The position numbers and the translations under genes were made by a program. A stretch of 64,000 bases of DNA from Natronoarchaeum philippinense (GTDB lineage Archaea > Halobacteriota > Halobacteria > Halobacteriales > Natronoarchaeaceae), in the NCBI RefSeq assembly GCF_900215575.1, contig NZ_OBEJ01000001.1, forward strand, positions 794,588 to 858,587, given 5' to 3'. The notes below the pieces were generated by a model. That model was not told the DNA's origin. It searched no databases and saw only the letters and a program-made list of their open reading frames with translations. Within the stretch, counting starts at the first letter, position 1. Each line of letters starts with the position of its first letter. This document shows, one piece after another, positions 53,928-64,000 of this stretch.

Positions 53928-54068
53928 GTGACAGGTCCAGAACGCGACGGACTGTTCGCCTCGATCCGGAGCGACGCGGACGGGTCGATACCGCTGCGCG
54001 TCGCCCCGATGTTGATGCTCGGGCTGAGCATTCTGGTGCTGGTCATCCTGTACGTAACCACTGCGTGA
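53928..54068 (+). CDS. Very small one-helix membrane protein
   Basis: 46 residues, GTG start: TGPERDGLFASIRSDADGSI, then a single helix MLMLGLSILVLVILYVTTA. Acidic head and hydrophobic tail suggest a tail-anchored peptide. ATTTTATCA ~40 nt upstream could promote it. It ends 25 nt before the next gene. Confidence 0.5.
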   Translation: MTGPERDGLFASIRSDADGSIPLRVAPMLMLGLSILVLVILYVTTA

Positions 54069-54092
54069 CTGACGGTGCGAGGCGATGCAACA

Positions 54093-54869
54093 ATGACAAC
54101 GACACAGACGAGGACAGGTGATCCGCCGAGCGTCACCCTCGAAGTTGTCGCGTGGACGCTGTCGGCGAGAGTGTGGGTCTGGACGGCGGTGCTGACCGCA
54201 GTCGTCGCGGTGTTGATCGGGCTCGTCGGCTGGTTCCAGTTCGACGCGCCGCCGGTAGCGACGATCGTTACGGCAATGACCACGCCGGACAGCATGCTGG
54301 CGACGTTTCTGAGCGGCCGAGCAGTGGCGTTCCTCCACTGTCAGCGCCACCGCGACCGCGCGATGGCAGCGGGGACGAAGACGCTCAACTCAGACGTCTC
54401 GCTGGCGTCGGTCGTGACGGTCGCGTCCTACACGATCGTCGGACTGATCGCGACCGGCGTGGCGATGCCGATCGTCTACGAGGTGACGGGGCCGTTCTTC
54501 TACCTCGCGGCCGGCATCGCCGTCGTGGCGACACCGATCGGCTTTCTGTTGCTCACCTACCAGCTGACGGAACTGGTCGCCGCGGATCGTTACCGGCGAG
54601 GGTTTCGCGTGCTGCCGGCGGCGTGGGTGTACGCCGTCTCGCTGCCGTGGCTCGTGCTCGTGTGGCTGCTCGTGACCGAACGGACCGCGCTGTACCCGCC
54701 GGTACCGCCAGCTATCCGCAACGCCACGTCGCTGATCTGGGGTGAGTACCTCACGATCGACGCTTGGGAAATCGCGTACGTCGGCCTCTGTGCGCCCACG
54801 GCGTTGGCGTTCGCGTACACGATCCGCCGGCAGTTCGAAGCCGTGTTTCGACGGATTTTCAGGCTGTGA
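54093..54869 (+). CDS. Hypothetical six-helix membrane protein
   Basis: 258 residues from MTTTQTRTGDPPSVTLEVVA. Hydrophobic stretches include VWVWTAVLTAVVAVLIGLVG, VVTVASYTIVGLIATGVAMP, YLAAGIAVVATPIGFLLLTY and AWVYAVSLPWLVLVWLLVTE. I recognise no family. It seems to be cotranscribed with the preceding small gene and precedes another membrane gene. Confidence 0.62.
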   Translation: MTTTQTRTGDPPSVTLEVVAWTLSARVWVWTAVLTAVVAVLIGLVGWFQFDAPPVATIVTAMTTPDSMLATFLSGRAVAFLHCQRHRDRAMAAGTKTLNSDVSLASVVTVASYTIVGLIATGVAMPIVYEVTGPFFYLAAGIAVVATPIGFLLLTYQLTELVAADRYRRGFRVLPAAWVYAVSLPWLVLVWLLVTERTALYPPVPPAIRNATSLIWGEYLTIDAWEIAYVGLCAPTALAFAYTIRRQFEAVFRRIFRL

Positions 54870-54943
54870 GAGCCGATCAGCGGCGAAATCGGTCCGATCG
54901 GTAATATTATACTATTCTATCGCCTGTGTCCGACAACCGACCG

Positions 54944-55300
54944 ATGGCACAAGCATCAGAGGACGAGACGGGAGACTTCTCCGTTCAGATCTCCGACATG
55001 ACGCCCGAGCAGCTCGCCGCGGTGTCGATCTTCGGAGCTCTGCTGACCGGAGGCGTATTCAGCATGATCGGACTGCAACTAAACGTGGGGCGCTATCAGG
55101 CGGCGCTCGTCATCATCGGGCTGTTGCTCGTGATCCTGATCGGCACCGTGTTCGCCGTCATGCGCGCGATGGTGATCAGCGCGGAGAAAGACGGCGACAA
55201 CCCGCTCGACGCGTTGACGAACCCGCTTTTCGTCGTCCTGTTCCTCTTTGTCGCCATCGCCGTCAGCGTGTTCGTCGGCGTCTACACCTGGCTGTTCTGA
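54944..55300 (+). CDS. Hypothetical three-helix membrane protein
   Basis: 118 residues from MAQASEDETGDFSVQISDMT; an AT-rich TAATATTATACTATT (54902-54916) places transcription near 54935, so the GTG at 54926 is less likely. Three hydrophobic segments follow (VSIFGALLTGGVFSMIGLQL, QAALVIIGLLLVILIGTVFA, PLFVVLFLFVAIAVSVFVGV). Function unknown. Confidence 0.65.
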   Translation: MAQASEDETGDFSVQISDMTPEQLAAVSIFGALLTGGVFSMIGLQLNVGRYQAALVIIGLLLVILIGTVFAVMRAMVISAEKDGDNPLDALTNPLFVVLFLFVAIAVSVFVGVYTWLF

Positions 55301-55327
55301 GTTTCCACAGTTCCAATTACTCCGTCG

Positions 55328-55984
55328 TTACTCTCCCGCCTCGACCAGCTCCGGCAGTCCCCGCAAATCCTCGATCTCGTGGGTTGCCGGCGTCGACAGT
55401 TCGGCGTCCCGCCGATGCGAACGCCGGACGAACGCAGAGTCGATTCCCGCCCGGTCGGCGGCAACGATGTCGCTCTGACTGTCGCCGACGTACAGCGGCT
55501 CGTCGACGCCGAGGCGGCTACGGACCGTCTCTATCATCGACGGATCGGGCTTCTTGGTCCGGAGTCCTGAGAGCGTCGGCTGGCGACCGATGGCGACATC
55601 GACCGCGTCGAGCCCGTAGTAGTCGACGACGTACGCGACGAGTTCGGCCTGATTGTTGCTGACGACGCCGACGGGCACGTCCAGCCCGTCGAGCACGTCC
55701 ACGTCGTCGAACGCGGGCTTGCGCCCGGCACGGATCTCGGCTTGCTGAGCGAGCGCGGCGTTGCGGTCGCGGCGGCGCCAGAACGCGGCGGGATCGAAGC
55801 CATAGGAGTCGGCGACGGCTTCGAGATCGTCGATCGTGAGGTGGTGCAGCGCCTCGATGTCCTCGGCAGGCGGGTCGGCGACGCCGAACTCGCCGAACGT
55901 CGTCTCGATGGCGCGTTCGAGCACGTCGATCTCGGTGAGGTAGGTCAACACGCCGTCGTTGTCGAAGATGACCGCGTCGTACAT
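55328..55984 (-). CDS. HAD-superfamily hydrolase
   Basis: 218 residues from MYDAVIFDNDGVLTYLTEID. HAD motifs are present: DNDGV (nucleophile Asp8), VGVVSNNQAELVAYVVDYYG, KKPDPSMIE, and GDSQSDIVAADRAGI. Helical cap between motifs I and II. Probably a phosphoglycolate-phosphatase-like enzyme of unknown substrate. The start 40 codons downstream of the frame's first Met is chosen because motif I begins there. Confidence 0.88.
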   Translation of the reverse strand: MYDAVIFDNDGVLTYLTEIDVLERAIETTFGEFGVADPPAEDIEALHHLTIDDLEAVADSYGFDPAAFWRRRDRNAALAQQAEIRAGRKPAFDDVDVLDGLDVPVGVVSNNQAELVAYVVDYYGLDAVDVAIGRQPTLSGLRTKKPDPSMIETVRSRLGVDEPLYVGDSQSDIVAADRAGIDSAFVRRSHRRDAELSTPATHEIEDLRGLPELVEAGE

Positions 55985-56057
55985 ACTGGTAGCTACCGGG
56001 CGTTGGCACCGGTCACACTTAGCTTCGAGAGAAATCGGATTCTGCAGCGCCCGGCGA

Positions 56058-56909
56058 TCAGGACGACCGGGAGAGCGCGGGCACGAGCCCGCCGGCGGCG
56101 TCACGCAGCGCCCACCAAGCCGCCGCGAGCGCGAGTCCGCCGATCAGCCCCCCGGCGAGTGCGAGTTCGGCCTGTGCAGAGGGGGCGATGACGAGCCGAC
56201 CCTGAAGCAGTAGTCCGGCGAGCAACGCGGCGGCGCCGAAAGCGGTCGCCGGAGTCCGGCGGGACGCCGATTCGTCCATCGACCAGAGGCCGAGGGACAA
56301 CAGCGCGGCAAACGCCAACAGCCCGACGGCGTAGTAGCCGATGTGGACAGGGACGGATCCGGAGATCAGGACGAAGGGCGTGGCGACGGCGACGACGGGG
56401 ACGAGTGCGAAGGCGGCGAGCGCCCCCCAGCGCTGGGGCGTTTCAAGCGCGGTGTCGAACGTCAGCGCCGTCGCGGTCACCAGCAGCGAGAAGATGAGGA
56501 CCGCGAACACGAAGTGGGCGGTCAGGATCACGATCTCGTACTGGGTGACCGTCAGGGCGCCCAGAATGATCTGGGTCGGGAGCAGCGCTAGCGCGCCGGT
56601 CGTCGCCCAGCGCACCGCCTTCGAGCGACCGCGGCGCCACGCCGAGACGGTCAGCCCGAACACCATGAACCCGACGACCATCGCCACGAGCCGGTGGAAC
56701 CACTCGATGAAACTCGGCCAGTTGGCCGGGAACAGCCCCAGCCAGCCGTCGCAGAACGGCCAGCGGCCCGCGCAGGTCAGCCCCGCGCCGGCCACCGCTG
56801 TGTAGATGCCGAGCAACAACAGCACGAACGTCAGGGCGGTCGTCGCCACCGCAAGCTGGTGGAACGAGACCAGTCCGCCGCCCCCCGTATCGGATGAAGC
56901 GGACGCCAT
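56058..56909 (-). CDS. ctaA: Heme A synthase (CtaA/Cox15 family)
   Basis: 283 residues, eight hydrophobic segments. LAVATTALTFVLLLLGIYTA, VAGAGLTCAGRWPFCDGWLG (Cys pair), IEWFHRLVAMVVGFMVFGL (His ligand), ILTAHFVFAVLIF (His ligand) and PVHIGYYAVGLLAFAALL (His ligand) fit the family. It oxidises heme O to heme A for terminal oxidases. A leaderless start at 56909 fits the AAGCTAAG element about 30 nt upstream. Cox10/heme O synthase is not in the window. Confidence 0.9.
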   Translation of the reverse strand: MASASSDTGGGGLVSFHQLAVATTALTFVLLLLGIYTAVAGAGLTCAGRWPFCDGWLGLFPANWPSFIEWFHRLVAMVVGFMVFGLTVSAWRRGRSKAVRWATTGALALLPTQIILGALTVTQYEIVILTAHFVFAVLIFSLLVTATALTFDTALETPQRWGALAAFALVPVVAVATPFVLISGSVPVHIGYYAVGLLAFAALLSLGLWSMDESASRRTPATAFGAAALLAGLLLQGRLVIAPSAQAELALAGGLIGGLALAAAWWALRDAAGGLVPALSRSS

Positions 56910-57051
56910 ACTAGACGATTGTCGGGCCTTCGCGCACTTAGCTTTGACCAAACTGGCGCGCCGCGGCGGGTCACCGAGGCGCCGGAGAACGGGCTGTGGC
57001 GTCCAGCGGCGGTCCGGAGCGTTCAAGGCGATCCTGTGGGTGGAGTCGTGT

Positions 57052-58140
57052 ATGCGAGACGCACGCCTCGACGCCTATCTCGACGAGCACGGTCTGGAGT
57101 CGGTGTGGTTCGCGCGCCCGAACGCGTTCGCGTGGCTCACCGGCGGGAACAACGTCGTCGACCGCGAGGGCGATGTCGGCGTCGCCGCGGCCGGCTACGA
57201 CGGATCGGACGTGACCGTCGTGACCGACAACATCGAAGCGCCGCGGCTGACCGACGAAGAACTGGCCGACGACGTTGCGGTCGAGACGTTCGAGTGGCAC
57301 GCCGATTCGCTGGCCGACGCCGTCGCCGCGCGGGCCGCCGAACCCGCCGCCGCGGACTTCGACGTGCCCGGCTTCGACGCCGTCGACGCCCGCGAACTGC
57401 GCCAGCCTCTCTCCGAGGAGGATATCGAAGCCTACCGAACGCTCGGACGGGAGACGGCGGCGGCCGTCGAAGCCGTCGCGCGGGAGCTCCAGCCGGGCGA
57501 CACCGAGCGCGAGGCCGCCTCGGCGCTCCGGGTCGCGCTGTCGGCGCGGGGCATCGAGTCGCCGGTCGCGCTCGCCGGCGGCGCGGAGCGCGCCCAGCAG
57601 TACCGTCACTACACGCCCCAGCCGGTCGAGTTGGGCGACTACGCGCTGCTGTCGGTCAGCGCCGAGATGGCGGGACTGCACGCCTCGTGTACTCGCGCGG
57701 TCGCGTTCGACGCGCCCGAGTGGCTCGACGAGCGCCACGACGCCGCGACGGCGGTCGAAGCCCAAGCGCTGGCCGCGACACAGGAGGTCGGGCAGTCCGG
57801 CGGCACCGCCGGCGACGTGTTCGAGGCCGTGCAGGACGCCTACGCCGCAGTCGGCTACGAGGGCGAGTGGCGCAACCACCATCAGGGCGGTGCGGCCGGA
57901 TTCGCCGGCCGCGAGTGGATCGCCACGCCCGGCCACGACGCCCCGGTCCACCTGCCGATGGCGTACGCGTGGAACCCCACGGTACAGGGCGCAAAGAGCG
58001 AGGACACCGTGCTCGTCACCGAGGACGGCTTCGAGTCGCTGACGACCACCGGCGACTGGCCGACTCTGACCGCGACGGCGCCGGACTACGATGTCGAGAT
58101 CGAACGACCCGCCATCCTCGACGGCGGCGCCGACGAATAG
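57052..58140 (+). CDS. M24 (pita-bread fold) protein with degenerate active site
   Basis: 362 residues from MRDARLDAYLDEHGLESVWF. An aminopeptidase P/creatinase-type N-terminal domain precedes the M24 domain (EDIEAYRTLGRETAAAVEAV). The usual metal ligands are largely missing: the first Asp motif reads SVSAEMAG, the second ASCTRAV, and the EP motif reads WNPTVQG. HHQGGAAGF keeps His, and KSEDTVLVTEDG keeps the last Glu. It is therefore unlikely to be an active dinuclear metallopeptidase; creatinase-like or non-catalytic roles are possible. Confidence 0.85.
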   Translation: MRDARLDAYLDEHGLESVWFARPNAFAWLTGGNNVVDREGDVGVAAAGYDGSDVTVVTDNIEAPRLTDEELADDVAVETFEWHADSLADAVAARAAEPAAADFDVPGFDAVDARELRQPLSEEDIEAYRTLGRETAAAVEAVARELQPGDTEREAASALRVALSARGIESPVALAGGAERAQQYRHYTPQPVELGDYALLSVSAEMAGLHASCTRAVAFDAPEWLDERHDAATAVEAQALAATQEVGQSGGTAGDVFEAVQDAYAAVGYEGEWRNHHQGGAAGFAGREWIATPGHDAPVHLPMAYAWNPTVQGAKSEDTVLVTEDGFESLTTTGDWPTLTATAPDYDVEIERPAILDGGADE

Positions 58141-58215
58141 CACACCCGGTTTTTCGACGGTCGTCGAACCCCGCCTTGGGTGCCTTTTTACCCGTACAGG
58201 CTGATGACTTCTCCC

Positions 58216-60468
<2,253 letters not shown>

Positions 60469-60479
60469 GACCGCGAGCG

Positions 60480-60502
60480 AGCGGCTGAGCAAGCCGCTTT
60501 TT
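60480..60502 (+). terminator. Terminator of maeB
   Basis: AGCGGC (60480-60485) pairs with GCCGCT (60493-60498) around a 7-nt loop and is followed by a T-run. Confidence 0.7.
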
Positions 60503-60558
60503 CCGAACGTTTCGAGGAGTGAGAGCGAAGCTATCTCGTGGAGAAAAGGGTCACCGCG

Positions 60559-61185
60559 TCAGTCGCTCGCGTGGCGGTCGGCGCGGGACGGCGGCGGGAA
60601 CTGCTGGGGTGATCGGTCGATCCGGCCGGGCAACACGCACCGATCGGGCTCGCGGTTGACGTGTTCGTACTGTTCGGGCGCGTTAGCCAGCGGATGCGCG
60701 GGGTTCTGCTCGCTCCGGATGCGAGCGGCTCGGACCGTCTCGAAGCCCGAGAGCCGCGCCCGGACGCCGCGCCAGTGGTGTTCGACGCCCGGCGGCGTTC
60801 GAAGCTCGTGTGGCGGTTTCCCATCGGGGTGGCGCCCGGCGAGCACCGCGGCGTTGACGTTCTCGGCGAGGTCGTCGTGATCGACGAGAACGCCGATACG
60901 AGCGTCGTCGGGGGCTCGCGCCGCGAGCACGTCGAGTCCGAGGTGGAGCGCCCGATACTCGGCGATGTTGTTGTCGGGAACGGTTTCTGCGATCGAAAGG
61001 CGAGCAACGCGCGTCCCGTCCCGCGTTTCGATGACGGCGCCCAGTCCACCCGAGCCATCGGCGCGGAACGACCCGTCGGTCGCAACGTAGTAGTCTCGGT
61101 GGTGGGTTTCGGGAGGATGAGCGATGTGCGGCGTTGGTGACTCGTCGAACAGGTCCCGCAATCCAGACCGGCCGTGAGCGGCCAT
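60559..61185 (-). CDS. rnhA: Ribonuclease HI
   Basis: 208 residues from the Met at 61185, leaderless behind CTTTAAGTTC. The RNase H fold is clear: YYVATDGSFRADGSGGLGAV (first Asp), DNNIAEYRALHLGLDVLAAR (Glu), IGVLVDHDDLAENVNAAVLA (Asp). It carries an N-terminal ~30-residue extension and a C-terminal ~60-residue tail, like the haloarchaeal type I RNases H. It removes RNA from RNA/DNA hybrids. Confidence 0.9.
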   Translation of the reverse strand: MAAHGRSGLRDLFDESPTPHIAHPPETHHRDYYVATDGSFRADGSGGLGAVIETRDGTRVARLSIAETVPDNNIAEYRALHLGLDVLAARAPDDARIGVLVDHDDLAENVNAAVLAGRHPDGKPPHELRTPPGVEHHWRGVRARLSGFETVRAARIRSEQNPAHPLANAPEQYEHVNREPDRCVLPGRIDRSPQQFPPPSRADRHASD

Positions 61186-61338
61186 GCGAGAGACAAGAGG
61201 GTAGATGAACTTAAAGCTGCGGACCGTACTGGTCCGGACCGGGACGTACGTCACCGCTTCGACGCCGAAGCTGGACGGGGGAATACGCGACATCGGCAGA
61301 TCGAAAGCACGTTGAACGACGGTACGAGATGGACGGCC

Positions 61339-62244
61339 ATGAGTACCGGACGAGACGTTGGCCTGTTCGTCGCGCTGGCGGCAATCTGGGGGACGGCCTT
61401 TGTCGCGATCAAAGCCGGGCTGTCGTACTTTCCGCCCGTGCTCTTTGCCGCGCTGCGATACGACATCGCCGGACTACTAATGCTCGGTTACGCCGTCGCC
61501 GCAGTCGACCAGTGGCGACCGCACACCAAGGGAGAATGGTCGCAAGTGGTCGTCGGTGCGGTGCTGTTGATCGCTGCCTACCACGCGTTCTTGTTCGTCG
61601 GCGAGCAGAGCGTGACGAGTGCGACCGCCGCGATCGTCGTCAGCCTCTCCCCGGTTCTCACGACCGGGTTCGCGCGGGTCTTACTCCCCGACCAGCGGCT
61701 TTCGACGCTGGGCGCGCTCGGGCTTGCAGCCGGCTTTGCCGGCGTCGTGATCGTCGCTCGACCGACGCCCGACGCCGTGTTCTCGGCCGATGTCGTCGCC
61801 GTCGGGCTGGTGTTTGCCGCCGCGACGGCGTTCGCGCTGGGAAGCGTGCTCTCGAAGCGGATCGCGGCGTCGCTACCGATCGAGACGATGGAAGCGTGGT
61901 CGATGCTCGGCGGCGCCGCGATCATGCACGCGGTCAGCTATCTACTCCCCGGCGAAGCGTTCGCGGACGTGATCTGGAACGGCGAAGCGCTGGCTGCGCT
62001 TGGCTATCTGGCAGTCGTCGCCAGCGCGCTCGGCTTTCTGGTGTACTTCGAACTACTGGACCGCCTCGGGCCGGTCGAGATCAATCTGGTCTCATACGTC
62101 GCGCCGGTCTTCGCCGCCGTCGCGGGATGGGCGCTACTGGGCGAGGTCATCGACGCCGGGACGGCGCTTGGCTTCGCCGCGATCGTTTTCGGATTCGCAC
62201 TGCTCAAGCGCCGGGCGATCGCCAGAAAGCTATCGGCGGCGTGA
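61339..62244 (+). CDS. EamA family (DMT) transporter
   Basis: 301 residues, ten hydrophobic helices in two EamA repeats. MSTGRDVGLFVALAAIWGTA and FVAIKAGLSYFPPVLFAALR open repeat one; VFAAATAFALGSVLSKRIAA opens repeat two, which ends with GFALLKRRAIARKL. Drug/metabolite exporters of this type move amino acids, nucleotides or drugs; the substrate is unknown. The start at 61339 (MST) begins right before helix one and is preferred to earlier ones. Confidence 0.9.
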   Translation: MSTGRDVGLFVALAAIWGTAFVAIKAGLSYFPPVLFAALRYDIAGLLMLGYAVAAVDQWRPHTKGEWSQVVVGAVLLIAAYHAFLFVGEQSVTSATAAIVVSLSPVLTTGFARVLLPDQRLSTLGALGLAAGFAGVVIVARPTPDAVFSADVVAVGLVFAAATAFALGSVLSKRIAASLPIETMEAWSMLGGAAIMHAVSYLLPGEAFADVIWNGEALAALGYLAVVASALGFLVYFELLDRLGPVEINLVSYVAPVFAAVAGWALLGEVIDAGTALGFAAIVFGFALLKRRAIARKLSAA

Positions 62245-62312
62245 GTGACGGCAACACGGACACGCGAGAAAGCGTCAGCGGGGGGTGGGGGACCTGCGGG
62301 CGAGTGGCACGA

Positions 62313-62588
62313 TCAGCGTTGACGGTGGGGGTAGCCGACAAGCAGTGCCAAGAGGTTCAGGGCCAGCAACGAGAGGAACGTGACCGTTTGCTGGCTTCCT
62401 TCGAGGCCCGTCGCAAGCAGCGGAACGTGGAGGAACGGCAGGGCGACGGCGCTCCAGAAGCCGATCATCCGGATCGGAGCTACGACTGACCCCGCGAACT
62501 GATTGTAGACGTGCTCACGGAGTGATTGGCGCTCGGTTGCGTCGGCGGCGATCGTTCCTTGGTCGTTGTAGGTGGAGGGGCTGGACAT
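62313..62588 (-). CDS. Small two-helix membrane protein
   Basis: 91 residues from MSSPSTYNDQGTIAADATER. A polar N-terminus precedes two hydrophobic segments (VVAPIRMIGFWSAVALPFLH and TVTFLSLLALNLLALLVGYP). CCCTATATGTG (62625-62635) is a good TATA for this start. A conserved haloarchaeal type, function unknown. Confidence 0.7.
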   Translation of the reverse strand: MSSPSTYNDQGTIAADATERQSLREHVYNQFAGSVVAPIRMIGFWSAVALPFLHVPLLATGLEGSQQTVTFLSLLALNLLALLVGYPHRQR

Positions 62589-62840
62589 GGGTTGGCGCCT
62601 ACTTCCACCAACAGCGGCAACCCACATATAGGGGTGTGAGCCTTTCTTTCCTTTCGTCCCATTTCACTGGAACGATCTCCGGGAGCCGACGTTTTACGAG
62701 CGGCTAAGACGCAAGTAAACGTTTTATAACTTGCAGAGAAGTGGTAATCCAACATATCGGGGTGCTGTGAGGACACACCGATCTGACGGTCGAGCAGCGA
62801 CTATCGAGCAAGCTGAGTTCCGGTCCACAAGCTCCGACCG

Positions 62841-64000
62841 CTATGCGCTCGCATCACCCGCGCGAATCTCGATCGAGGCCGACACGGCGTCGCCGCGGAC
62901 GGTCAGCGTCTGATCGTAGGTGCCTGCTGGCGTCTCAGTCGGGACGGCGAACTCGACCGTCGCGCGCTGTCCGGCTCGCAAAACGACAGTCTCGGTGTCA
63001 ACGGTCGCGCCGTCGAATCGGTACGTCACCGACGCGGCCCCCATGTCGCTCCCGCGGTTCGAAACGTCGACGGCGATCGTCGCGCTGGCGTTTCTGTTCA
63101 CTGATTCGGGAGCCTCAACGCCGCCGAGCCGATACTCGGTATCTTTGACCGTCACAGTCAGCTCGTCGGCCGGGAAGCGGTGGGTCGAAGTGTTGGCACG
63201 CGTCGCGGTAGCTGTCACCGTGCCCGATTGGGTGAACTCGACCGTCGCCTCGCCGTGCTGGTCGAGCCAGTACGTTCGGTTACCGACGGTGAGTTGGCCG
63301 GGGAGCGGTTCGCCGGTGTCCGAACGGACTGCGGTGAATCTGACCGACTCGCCCGATTCGACCGTCGTCTCGTTTGCCGAGAGCGACACTGGCGCGGCGT
63401 ACCGGTACACGCGGAGCGTCTGCTCGACCGGTTCGAACGCGATCGAATCGGAGTTGGTCGTCGTGCCTCGGACCTGATACTGTCCCGCACGGTCGTACGA
63501 GACCGTCACCGCGCCGTCGACGGTGCGGAGCGACCGGTTGCCGACAGTCAGGTTGCCGTCGATGGTCGCGCCCGTGTCGGTTCGGAAGAGCGTCAGCCGA
63601 ACGGTTTCGCCCGGGCGCGGCGCGGAGCGGTTCATCGCGATCGCAAGTCTGACCTGCTGTCGCTCGGCCGAGACGCTGACCGAGTCTGAAACGTATCGCT
63701 GGGCTGCCGTCGGATCGCGGCGAGCGACTGCCTCGAAGTGACCGGCGCGCTCGATACGAGCGACAGCGTGTCCCCGCTGATCGGTCTGGAGTGTCCGGCC
63801 GGCGACCGAAATCGTGGCCGTCACGGGGGCGTCCGTGTCAGCACGCCGGACCGCAAACCGGACCGCGTCCCCGGCGGTGACGTTCGTCGCGTTCGCACTG
63901 ACCGCGAGCGGGATCTTGTAGCGTTCGACGGACAGTATCGTCCCGTCAGCGACGTACCGGACCGACTCGGTGTTTTCTTTCCGGATCGTCGCCGTGTACG
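62841..64000 (-). CDS. Partial surface protein with Ig-like repeats
   Basis: The frame is open from the right edge (ending on the minus strand at 62841), giving ~386 residues without the N-terminus. Three related ~85-residue Ig-like repeats carry variants of SANxTxVxxGxxVRFxAxRxDTG and LTVGNRTxxLxxxGxATVxF, and the last ~80 residues look like a CARDB-type domain (NASATIAVDVSNRGSDMGAA). No C-terminal anchor follows: the chain ends RAGDASA, so any membrane anchor must lie beyond the window. A GTG inside the frame at 63824 is not the true start. Confidence 0.8.
   Translation of the reverse strand, partial: YTATIRKENTESVRYVADGTILSVERYKIPLAVSANATNVTAGDAVRFAVRRADTDAPVTATISVAGRTLQTDQRGHAVARIERAGHFEAVARRDPTAAQRYVSDSVSVSAERQQVRLAIAMNRSAPRPGETVRLTLFRTDTGATIDGNLTVGNRSLRTVDGAVTVSYDRAGQYQVRGTTTNSDSIAFEPVEQTLRVYRYAAPVSLSANETTVESGESVRFTAVRSDTGEPLPGQLTVGNRTYWLDQHGEATVEFTQSGTVTATATRANTSTHRFPADELTVTVKDTEYRLGGVEAPESVNRNASATIAVDVSNRGSDMGAASVTYRFDGATVDTETVVLRAGQRATVEFAVPTETPAGTYDQTLTVRGDAVSASIEIRAGDASA

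Overview
The window is chromosomal DNA of an extremely halophilic archaeon (class Halobacteria). The evidence is high GC with GC-rich third codon positions, strongly acidic proteins, many apparently leaderless genes (a TATA-like box about 25-30 nt before the start codon), Tat-exported proteins, PGF-CTERM surface proteins including an S-layer glycoprotein, halocyanin, and a haloarchaeal-type polyhydroxyalkanoate (PHA) locus. A member of the Haloarculaceae is a reasonable guess but is not shown by the sequence.

Layout. 1-13 kb: housekeeping and conserved haloarchaeal genes (UPF0212/DUF555, enoyl-CoA hydratase, CbiX plus DR2241, Trm112-like, PurA, a halocyanin, a small winged-helix regulator, a long DUF7527-type coiled-coil protein, UPF0058, DUF998) and a lone FbpC/PotA-type ABC ATPase behind a DtxR/IdeR-like operator. 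13.4-17.9 kb: a complete PHA cluster, maoC (minus) divergent from phaR-phaP-phaE-phaC, followed by phaB. 17.8-24.6 kb: the archaeal S13-S4-S11-RpoD-tRNA-Leu-L18e-L13-S9-RpoN-RpoK-Eno-S2 block on the minus strand, headed by tRNA-Ser, with a small HTH regulator beyond it. 24.8-26.1 kb: trm5, tRNA-Thr and a duplicated tRNA 3' end that looks like an integration scar. 26.1-36 kb: a Tat-exported GH3 glycosidase, PRC-barrel protein, TbsP-type regulator, YcaO protein, DUF63 protein, inositol monophosphatase family protein and an HTH/membrane pair. 36.2-48.3 kb: a five-repeat DUF7282 surface protein, tRNA-Leu, amphi-Trp and AI-2E-type proteins, a DCC1/HTTM divergent pair, a gene-free but highly structured stretch, and the S-layer glycoprotein gene. 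48.3-64 kb: a Tat metalloprotease-like protein, LarC, Cdc48, a row of small membrane proteins, a HAD hydrolase, heme A synthase, a degenerate M24 protein, malic enzyme, RNase HI, an EamA transporter and a partial Ig-repeat surface protein.

How the genes work together. PhaB makes (R)-3-hydroxyacyl-CoA, MaoC can supply the same monomer from beta-oxidation intermediates, PhaE/PhaC polymerise it, PhaP coats granules, and PhaR (AbrB fold) probably controls the locus. Four ACCATT-like motifs spaced exactly 10 bp apart lie just upstream of the phaR TATA box and are a good operator candidate. The ribosomal block couples translation, transcription and glycolysis genes with many overlapping stop/start codons.

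Most of the window is ordinary. The points most worth a second look are the phased ACCATT repeats, the nested hairpin region at 44975-45104 (possible structured RNA or fossil element), the iron-box-like operator over the ABC ATPase promoter, the palindrome/hairpin leader of phaB, the tRNA-Thr duplication, and the M24-fold protein that has lost most of its metal ligands.
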